Below are positions 56,146 to 64,000 of a stretch of DNA of 64,000 bases, piece after piece. This stretch comes from Jaapia argillacea MUCL 33604 (taxonomy: Eukaryota; Basidiomycota; Agaricomycetes; Jaapiales; Jaapiaceae), in assembly GCA_000697665.1 (NCBI GenBank), contig KL197710.1:967406-1031405 (forward strand), written 5' to 3'. How positions within the stretch are numbered: position 1 is the first letter of the stretch; each line of letters starts with the position of its first letter. Made by a program: the position numbers and the translations under genes. The notes beneath the pieces are model-generated. The model did not search any database, had not been told where the DNA came from, and saw nothing but the letters and a program-made list of their open reading frames with translations.

Positions 56146-58562
56146 TTAATTGTACACATTAGCCTGCTTTACCAGTAACTCCACCTCTTTCTTCGTTACC
56201 AAAGGTCGATTCTTTAGCAGACAATAATCGCCAAAGGAGTTTAATGCTCTCCATTCTTTGCCAGGAGCCCAGAGCGTCCGAGTGAGGAGCGAGGAATGTC
56301 GGGCGTCTAGGAATGGGGCACAGTAGACGCGTTCCCAGTTGTCCGAGTCGACCGAGTATCGGGGCTCGTGCACGGAAGAGACGGGGTGATCTGGGAAGTC
56401 GAGGTCAAGGAGGTAATGACATTTGTTCACATCGACCTGAAGAAAGGGCGTTAACAAAATGATTTCAAACTGAAACAGATACGCACGTAATGGGTTGGTT
56501 CTTCCTTGTTCAAGTCATTCAAGCCCTGCGGAACAACTCTTGTGCCCCGTCTCCACCACAATCCGCTCCCTCTGCCCTTGCCTTCCCAGAAATGCCCAGG
56601 CAACAAACCCTCGAATTCGCTCTTCACAAACTCGACTCTCACACCATCTGGAACAAGATAATGCCCAGGGAATCGATACCACTCCTTTCCCAAGCATAAT
56701 GTCAACCCGAATTCCTTGATAGGCGACAAGTCGATGCGCGGGAGCTCCTCTTCTGTCACGTGTGGTGGAGGAGTTGGGAGGTAGCCAGTAACATTGAGAA
56801 GACGAGGCATTTCAACTGAAGTGAGGGAGTAGGTGACCGAGAGGGGTGCGTGATAATAATGCCAAAGAGCCATGATCCGAGAGATCGAAAGGACCACAGC
56901 AGCGCAGACTACGGATGAAGTCGCCGTTCGGAAGATCGATGTCCGAGAAGCCTGCAAGCAACTTCAGCATTGGTAACCTTCAAATTCAAGGGAAATATTT
57001 ACCTGGTAAGGCGACTTAGTGATCTTGATAAACACAGTCTCCAACCAGCCTCTCATCAGATATAACGCCACAGCGGCATTGAAACAAATCAAGGGATAAG
57101 CTGGGTACATGAATCTCTCCTCCTTGTGCGCCTGAGATGTCAATATCCCCAACCAAAGATATAAAGGAGCCAGTCTCAACGCCAAAACCGTGAACGGCGA
57201 GCTCTGCTCTGGACTTGATTTGTAATACCCGAGTCGTTTGCGGTCCACCAGGTAGGTGATACCGAGAGCAGGGAGGGAGATCAGGGAGATGGGGAAGATG
57301 ATGTTGAAGTTGAGGAGGAGGTTTAGGATATAGAAATACCAGGGCTCGGTGCCATAGAGGTCTGGACCTCGCGAAGACCCCCCGAAGATGTTATACCGGA
57401 CGATGTTCCAGGGTACGATGGATAGTCTGCCATAAGCCAAACTGTCAACCCCAACGACATAGACCTGATGGGATTTATCATGAGGAGGCACTTCAGATGA
57501 ACTTAAACGATAACCCACAAAAAGGAGGGAGGACACGACGCCCGACGCGAAGAGACGGAGCCATCTCTTGGATAGCCATGATGAGTAAGTGCCGGAAGGG
57601 ACATGATCGCCACTATAAACGAATAACTCCTCAAACACAAACGGTATTGCGATCGCCAAAGCGAAGGGCCATCCCAGGATTGCTCCCGCAGCGAAGCACA
57701 CGGTAGTGAACAGGGTCCTATTACCGTGGTTTTCGCTGGTAGGTTCCATTGCGTACGAGAACGCGTACATGATCGCGTACATCGCAAACGACGATGGTAG
57801 GAAAGCTGAGAGAAATTGAGACATCCGGCGGGGATTCAAGATGGAAGATATGCTTACCTGTGGACGCATTCCACATACCAGCACTGAAAAAAAGCATAAA
57901 GAACATATATCGACCGACCCTCCGATTGACCTTTTCCGTCACAGACCGGTAGAATTTTGCTTCGCAGAACGTGCAAATAAACGCCAGGAATATTCGGACG
58001 GCGAAGAAGGACATTCGCTACGAGCAAGGCTTCAGTGCAAATCCATCGAAATCGCCATTACAACTTACCTTGTCTACAGCTAGCCACGAGGGAATTCGGG
58101 CAGGCAAAACGTGCAGAAGGATGTAAGCCCAACTCCGTATGGCATACACTGGTGAGACCTCCCAAGTCTGGAAACCATATCCCTTGTCCAAGTAGTGGAG
58201 AGGCTCCCAGAAATTATACACTAGAATATTGTATTTTCGTGAGATGGGAGCGTGAAGGGATGTACTCCACGCGAAAGAAGACGCACCTTCGTCACAATCT
58301 TGTATGTTGGAATACATCGCGGCACTCACACGAACAAGAAGGAGCAACCGAATGGCCATAGAGAAGCTCGGAGTCCATGCTGGCTTTGCCGTTCTATATC
58401 CAAGGTTTGCCAACGAGAACAAGAATAGAAGAGATTAGAGATTTACTTGCGAACTTGGTCGTGCAGCATAACTGGTTCCTTCAACTTCACAGGCTTAGCT
58501 GGTGAAGGCTCGGCATTTTGTAGCGGTCTCCTGAAACGGAGATTCTGCACGTTTGCAGACAT
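56146..58562 (-). CDS. ALG9: ALG9 alpha-1,2-mannosyltransferase, 697 aa
   Basis: ER multispan enzyme adding dolichol-phosphate-mannose-derived alpha-1,2 mannoses to lipid-linked oligosaccharide for N-glycosylation. Seven exons (58562-58447, 58393-58287, 58220-58069, 58017-57858, 57805-57003, 56951-56487, 56436-56146) sum to 2094 bases. The first luminal loop carries the catalytic acidic motif DCDEVYNFWEPLHYLDKGYG, followed by FQTWEVSPVYAIRSWAYILL. Many hydrophobic helices follow. The family signature SQAHKEERFMYPAYPLICFN lies in exon 5. A soluble-looking C-terminal part includes YRFPGHYLVPDGVRVEFVKS. The position of HKEERF separates it from the SMP3 and ALG12 families. The 3' ~1 kb was duplicated leftwards. 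Confidence 0.95.
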
Positions 58563-59088
58563 TTAGTGAGTCGGTGAGCAATAGAGGGCAAGCTAGGCAA
58601 GGGTACAGAGCATGGAAATTGTCGGCAACCACAGCTCGCTGTCAGTCGGTGATGCAACTACTCTTCCACGTTTCGGCGATCAATGCGGCTCGGAAGTTAT
58701 TTCCAATGACCACTTCCTCCAACTTGCTGCAAAGCAGTATTGATACTCGACCATGTCCACAGCTGCAGGGCTCCTATACGTCGCGATGGAATTTTAGGCC
58801 TCGCATATACTGACATCCTACCGGCATTTCCGAGCCAAATCCCCTTAATTATGGACAGCACTACTCACTGGACAAGTCTGGCAAGAGCATCGCCATTTTG
58901 AGCATCCAAGGTCTTTCGGTGTTCTTGTCTTGACAGTAGCTGCACAATGGAAGGAGCCCCAAATACTGAAAGCGGGAGACTTGAACCACCCTTTCTCTCC
59001 TTCCCCGATCCCCCCTCCCAACTCCTCCCCCTCGGTGTCCAGCTTCATCCCAAAGACTTGGAGCCTCAGCCCGTCCTCACCTCTCAGA
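58563..59088. promoter_or_regulatory. Divergent intergenic region, ALG9 / DUF6533 gene
   Basis: A 526-bp region must contain both promoters. A CT-rich run (CCTTCCCCGATCCCCCCTCC) lies at about 59,000-59,025, just before the DUF6533 start. No other gene is seen. Confidence 0.45.
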
Positions 59089-61126
59089 ATGGGCGATACC
59101 ATCGAAACAGCTCAGCATTTTATCTTCGTGTAGGTTCCTTGAGGTTTGCTTATTTCCGATGCCTTGTCACGTTTAACCCGTCGTCTTCCAGCACTCAGGT
59201 CTACTTTTGTTGTCAGTGAAAACCCTCCATTTCCAGATTCTCCATACTGATTCGTCTTGCAGCTATGTGTACGGTTGATATTGTGCCGGCGGTACCAATC
59301 TGCATACTCAGTACTGTTCACAGATGCGGTCGTCCTTTGGGATTGGATCATTAGTTTGCATCGAGAATGGCGCTTCGTGAGTCCGTCCTCTCGTTCCTTT
59401 GCTTGATTAGATTTGAATGCTGCATTTCTTCTTAAGATTTGGAAGAGTCAATGGACGCCCGTCAAAGCCGCCTATTTGTTCTGTCGGTCCGTCGTCCCAA
59501 CTCGTATCTACAAGAACTCTGGCCTGAGTTAACCACCTGGTACAGCTACTGGGTCATCGTCACCGTTCCTTATCTGCTATATTGCTTCGTCGGCAATCAT
59601 TCTTTCGAAACCTGCCAAAGAATTTTTAAGGTCGGTTAATCTTCGTCCAACCCAAGGTCCCTGCCCCTCACAATGGTCCTTAGATACCGGTGGCGCTCGC
59701 CATGTGGAACCAAGTCGGCTCGGAAGGCGCGCATATATTCATCTCTCCATCAAACCTGCTTTGACCGCGAGCATATAGTCGTCCTCCTAATCCGGACATA
59801 CGCGTTCTTTAACAGGAATAGATATCTGCTATGTTTCCTAACCTCCGCTCTCTGTGGCGTTGTTGCATATCAGTTGTACGTGGATATTTCTCAGATGGAC
59901 TGTGAGTTGATTCGTAGCCTGGTGCAGTATGATTCCTCATCACTGCGTTTTCTCCACCAGTGTTACCTTTTGTAACCCCACCCTTCGTGAGTGGTCGCAA
60001 AACTATGTGCCATCCCGTCTTACCAATTACTGTGGTCTTCAGACTTCTGGTCCTTGTTTTCCCATGTCCATTCCTCACTCTGCACACCTCCTTGGTAAAG
60101 TACCTCCCGCTTCATGCCCTAGAATTATTCCTTACTTACCTCCAATTTTTAGGGTTCTTCGTAAGCTTCTCATCCGTTTTGATGTCAGTTTCGGTGACTG
60201 AGACACCGATCGACAGATTGCACCTCTTCTGTTCGACACCCTTGTCACCTCAGTCACGGTTTGGAAGGCCATCACTATTCGCCGTCGGAGTGGAATCTCG
60301 AGTAGTCGCCTCATTCAGACTTTTCTTAGAGAAGGTTTGGTATCTCCCTAGTCCACTTGTTCACTTTTCCTAACTACGGTACTGAAGGAGTCTTTTACTA
60401 CCTCTTGATCTCTATCGCAAACCTGGTCAGTCCCACCCGTCGACTACGCTTCGTTCACTGACCCAATTCATTGACAGATCAACGGTATCTTCTACCTCCA
60501 GTGAGTCGTTAATATTTATTAAACCCAACCTCCTTAGACAGTTTCTCTAGACCTCGCCAAGTTATATCTGCTATCAACATTCCTTTAAGCGTTATGATGA
60601 GCCCCTTACTCGCTTGTCGCCTGGTCAGTTCACTCCTGTGGGTAAACTCCCGCGGTCTGATATCATCCAGATTCTCGATCTCCGCGAGCGAGGCTCTGAG
60701 ACTGTTGCCCAATCCACACTGGGAGCCTTCGCTGCCTATTCTCCAACCTCCCCCTCGAACAAGTCCACCAAGACTTCCAGTCCCATCACTCGTTCAAAAG
60801 GGTCGCCTGCACCTGGCCTCACTGGCTTCCGTTTCGTCACCGGGTCTGGCCCTGCGACATACAAAGCGGAGGTCGTGCTAGGTGACGTCGTTGCTGGTGG
60901 CCCAGGACAAGGAGAGCTTGATGGTGTGGAACTGGAGAACGTCAACTTTAATGCCCTAGTGGGCGCTAGGGGAAGTTATATGGCGGGGGATGAGGAAGAT
61001 ATTGATGCCTTGTATCTCGGGGAGAAGATGCAAGTCGAATCAGCCCCCGTTTTCAGGTCGTTTGATATCGAGGATGGAGTTAGAGGGATTAGAGTCGATG
61101 TAGAGACTATGTCGACGTCTATCTGA
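59089..61126 (+). CDS. DUF6533 seven-helix membrane protein
   Basis: Basidiomycete-specific membrane protein family of unknown function. The start is MGDTIETAQHFIF. The DUF6533 signature spans several exons: RRYQSAYSVLFTDAVVLWDW, IISLHREWRF, then IWKSQWTPVKAAYLFCRYWV and IVTVPYLLYCFVGNHSFETC. Further helices follow (VVLLIRTYAFFNRNRYLLCF; LTSALCGVVAYQL). The intron between VGSE and VVLLIRT seems to lack a GT donor, so that border is tentative. The C-terminal ~170 residues (from about 60,614) are soluble, with Ser/Pro/Gly-rich and acidic stretches ending DVETMSTSI. Exons between 59,930 and 60,560 are not resolved. Confidence 0.75.
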
Positions 61127-61429
61127 GCGGTTTCCTTCCTTTCTGAGTTTCTGGTTCTCATCTTGGTCGTGTGGGAGTAGTTAGCGTGGGTGTATTCTCG
61201 CAGTCTCGCCACACTTGTGTCTCTCCTGGTTTCCTCTGTCGCAATGTCGCCTTGTTCTCCTTCGGAATAAATCCTCTTTGATCCAGCATGCGCCATGAAT
61301 GACTACCTTGCACATCGTGGTGGGATGGGAGGTCGAAGCAAACACACCATTTAGGAATCTGGGTGGCCAAAGGTAGCACGTGAGACTCTGCTGAAGTTGG
61401 TTGCGAAAGGGAAAGGACCCGGCGCAGGA

Positions 61430-62274
61430 ATGTCTCTCCCAACTTCCACGACGTTTATACTCCTCTGGTTACCACAAGAAATCCTTCTTCATATCTGTGC
61501 GTATCTCTTCTACATGTTTTTCGCATACGTATACTGAATCATATCACGTAGTCTCCTATCTCGACCTTCCGGAACTCCATGCCTTAGCACAGATTTCGCC
61601 ATTCCTCACGAGTCTAACTGCGGACCCCGTACTTCATCGTCAAAGGATACTCATTGTTGCACCATCTCGAGTCGGACATTCGTTGTTCGGGCAGAGTCCC
61701 GAGGGATTTGCGTTGAGGCCCACCGTTGGAGACCTTGTCCATCGGGGTGTTATGAGGGGCTTGGGGATAGAGCGGAGGTGGAGGATGGGGGCATACTTTT
61801 ACACGACTCTGGTGCGTGTTCACTGTCCCTTTCTAGGGTTTCGTTTGGTTGACAGAGTGATATGGCCCGTTTGAACAGTCCGTGAAGCAGTATGAAGCGT
61901 CTCGTCGCCTACAACGAAGGCACACATCGGACGTGCTCACCATCCACCTTCGGAGACGTTCTCCTACTCCGGAGAACGCCATGGAGATCCTCCGGAAAGC
62001 TGGAATTCTCCCTGACGCAGAATCATCCTCGCTATTCATCTCTCGTCCCCTCATACCCATCATGCACAAGCTCAAGTGGTCCATTCAGAAGGATAAGCTG
62101 GCAAAGATGGTGAGAGACAAGTCATTCGGTACCATAGTGGGTGGATCAGGGGGCGTTGGTGCCTGGCTGGAGGCGAAGGGGAGGAATGTGGTGAAGGAGG
62201 GAGAGAGGGTTCGGTTAGCTGTATGTCCCGGTGTTCGGAAGATTGTGAGGTTTTATGAGGAGTTAGCGAGATGA
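61430..62274 (+). CDS. Small F-box-like protein, 240 aa
   Basis: Putative substrate receptor of an SCF ubiquitin ligase. Exons 61430-61496, 61552-61811 and 61879-62274 sum to 723 bases. The N-terminus MSLPTSTTFILLWLPQEILL continues HICIFSYLDLPELHALAQIS and PFLTSLTADPVLHRQRI, fitting the F-box pattern LPxEILxxIFSYLxxxxL. The rest has no leucine-rich repeats or WD repeats. It includes RRWRMGAYFYTTLSVKQYEA and a Lys-rich helical part ending RFYEELAR. Related proteins are conserved across fungi without assigned substrates. Confidence 0.82.
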
Positions 62275-62662
62275 TGCGAGGTTCTCAGCTATTGTATGCG
62301 ATTGTGACATCAGGTGTTGTACCTTTATTTATGTCGGGAGAGATTAGCCCGTATTTCGGACATTGTTACACGTTATGCTTATCCTTCATGTTGTATGGAC
62401 TGTTGTTTCCATAGGTATATCATACCCCGCCCTCATTGTATATCCACGGGATATTCTGCGATACACTGGACGATTTACTTTACGCACCAATGCATCACCC
62501 TTTACCCTATCAATGGCAGTTCCGGGTCCGTCTTCCCGAAAGGTTGTCCTTGCTCCCACCATCAGGGGGTATTTCGACGCGGTCGTCACGTGAGTTGCTT
62601 TTATGCCGAATAAGTCAGCCTCTTCCTCCCATATCATTCTTTCATGAACTCTTCCACGCACC
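62275..62662. other. Intergenic region, F-box / CutC
   Basis: Open frames of 76-120 codons occur on both strands, but none has a recognisable domain or extends into the flanking genes. The promoter of the CutC gene should lie here. Confidence 0.4.
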
Positions 62663-63822
62663 ATGTCCCCATTTACAGGAGGTCGCATCCTGATAGAAGT
62701 CTGTGTTGATTCAGTAGAATCCGCTGTCGCGTTCGTGAGCTCCATCAATTTTCATCGAAACTCTGTGTTCAAGCCTAACTGTTCATAAATGTCCAAAGTG
62801 CAGTTCGAGGTGGTGCTGATCGCCTAGAACTATGCGGAAATCTCGGTATCGGTGGGGGAACAACACCTAGTATGGGACTGCTGAAGATGGTTCAGCGTGC
62901 GGTACCTATGACCCCGATCATGGTGAGTCGTATATCGTGGGCAGAGGATCCCGGTTGCTCATTATCTTCCTTGTGCACTCCCTCTATGATGCAACAGGTG
63001 ATGATCAGACCTCGGACAGGAGACTTTCTGTACTCTGAAGATGAGCTCGACGTTATAATCCAGGATGTTCGGGTTTTTAAGGCATCTGGTCTCGTTGCTG
63101 GAATTGTGATCGGGGTATTGACCAGCGAAGGCTGCGTCGATATCAAAAAGACTAAACGGTTTGGGCTGGCATGGCCTTCTTTCATTCCATGCCTAATTAC
63201 TGGTTGTCAGTATCGTTGAAGAGGCATCCCCGCTGCAAGGTAAGTTGTGCTATCATGGCTTGTTCGCGCCTCGTTCTCAGCTTCAGAAAGTTTGCTTTCA
63301 CAGAGCTTTTGACATGACACGGGATGGGACTGAGGGTTGTCGCATATGTTTCTCCACGTCTCACAGATCGTCGCTGACTACGTTTCTTCAGCTTTCGCGG
63401 ATCTTTCCTCGATTGACGGCCTCACTCGCATCTTGACAAGGTTAGCCAGATTCGCTGAGGCCCATCACGTCACTCAGTCGCTCCCCAGTGGCCTTGGAAA
63501 ATCTGCGCCTTCGACTTTGCCGGCATTGGAGAATCTACTCCATCTTGCCGATAAGCAGCGGTCGAAGAATCAAGTGGTAATTCTTCCAGGTTCGGGGATT
63601 AATCCCGGCACGATAGAGTCCATCCTTGACTCCCTGTTGCCTCTCGGACTTCGTGAGATACACCTGAGCGGTGGAAGCTGGATGAATGGAGGAATGGTCT
63701 TTCGGCGAGATGGTATGGGTATGGGTGTTGATGGGAATGGGGAATGGGGGATTTGGAGAACCGACCAGCAGACCATTAGATCCCTCAGAACCATCGTCGA
63801 CCAAGCCTGTGGCTCACCTTGA
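62663..63822 (+). CDS. cutC: CutC-family copper homeostasis protein, 269 aa
   Basis: TIM-barrel protein linked genetically to copper handling, with no proven reaction. Seven exons (62663-62730, 62799-62922, 62998-63158, 63211-63239, 63291-63335, 63392-63440, 63489-63822) sum to 810 bases. Landmarks in order are ILIEVCVDSVESAVAAVRGG, ADRLELCGNLGIGGGTTPSM, VMIRPRTGDFLYS, GIVIGVLTSEGCVDI, VCFHRAFDMTRD, ILTSG and VVILPGSGINPGTIESIL. These are the standard CutC strand-loop motifs. Two exons are below 46 nt. A Gly/Met-rich stretch (DGMGMGVDGNGEWG) near the C-terminus is unusual. Length is normal (bacterial CutC about 250 aa). Confidence 0.93.
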
Positions 63823-63939
63823 CTCCAGTCAGTCTACACCCAGTGTGTAGCTCTCACTTGACAAACTTATCGAATCAATTTCAAATCCCACTTGCCAAAA
63901 GTGTGACACAGTCACTCCGTCACTTCGATCTGCCCTGCC

Positions 63940-64000
63940 ATGTTGGCTTCGATCTTGGTACGACAGGGATTCACCATCGCTGCGTCTTCCGACGTGTCCG
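63940..64000 (+). CDS. Possible 5' end of a gene leaving the window
   Basis: An ATG at 63940 opens MLASILVRQGFTIAASSDVS and the frame is still open at the window edge. The leader resembles a mitochondrial presequence or the start of a membrane protein. Only 20 codons are visible, so this is weak. Confidence 0.2.
   Translation, partial: MLASILVRQGFTIAASSDVS

Larger units (their letters stand above)
51222..57160. repeat. Tandem segmental duplication, right unit
   Basis: The right copy runs from the gene X head fragment (51,222) through GTPase 2 to the matching point inside intact ALG9 (about 57,160, just after CCCCAACCAAAGAT). The sequence CCCCAACCAAAGAT is shared by both units immediately before the junction. 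Confidence 0.85.

Noticed and set aside
62275-62748. 120-codon minus frame between F-box and CutC genes
   Set aside because: It overlaps CutC exon 1, has no domain and no promoter context.

Overview
The window is nuclear DNA of a filamentous basidiomycete, most likely an Agaricomycete. Genes are dense and lie on both strands. Nearly every gene is split by several 40-75 bp GT-AG introns, and promoters have TATA and CT-rich tracts. Several protein families are typical of Agaricomycotina: a DUF6533 seven-helix protein, SLIP-GC-like dynamin GTPases and paired FR47-type acetyltransferases. No virus-like element, LTR element, LINE, DNA transposon, rRNA or convincing tRNA was seen. Exon joins were worked out by hand; for almost all named genes the summed exon length is a multiple of three.

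Layout. 0.3-6.1 kb: VTA1 (ESCRT), an unknown acidic protein and the RNase P/MRP subunit POP3. 6.7-12.7 kb: a possible small cysteine protein, two tandem GNAT acetyltransferases separated by 2 kb of silent DNA, and a small multispan membrane protein. 13-21.6 kb: dCMP deaminase, a gene-poor stretch with one unfamiliar eight-exon gene, and a fused aminodeoxychorismate synthase (PabA-PabB). 22-33.4 kb: a 2OG-Fe(II) oxygenase, UBC12, 5-hydroxyisourate hydrolase back-to-back with RRP1, an 83-residue membrane protein, a TBC protein without its catalytic fingers, and a GCP4-like gamma-tubulin complex subunit. 33.6-44 kb: inorganic pyrophosphatase with a possible mitochondrial start, nucleoporin POM152, an RNase III-like/double dsRBD protein, a tail-anchored thioredoxin and histone H4.

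44.4-58.6 kb is the structural highlight. A segment running from inside gene X (an unknown 675-aa protein), through a SLIP-GC-like GTPase, into ALG9 has been duplicated in tandem. Each outer gene survives whole at its own end, and there are two complete-looking GTPases. A dead ALG9-tail/gene-X-head chimera sits at the junction near 51,221. The right end (59-64 kb) carries a DUF6533 membrane protein, a small F-box protein and a CutC family protein.

Functional links are mostly housekeeping: folate and nucleotide supply (aminodeoxychorismate synthase, dCMP deaminase), RNA processing (POP3, RRP1, the RNase III-like protein), N-glycosylation (ALG9), nuclear pore and microtubule nucleation (POM152, GCP4), membrane traffic (VTA1, TBC) and neddylation (UBC12, F-box). 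No co-regulated secondary-metabolite cluster is evident.
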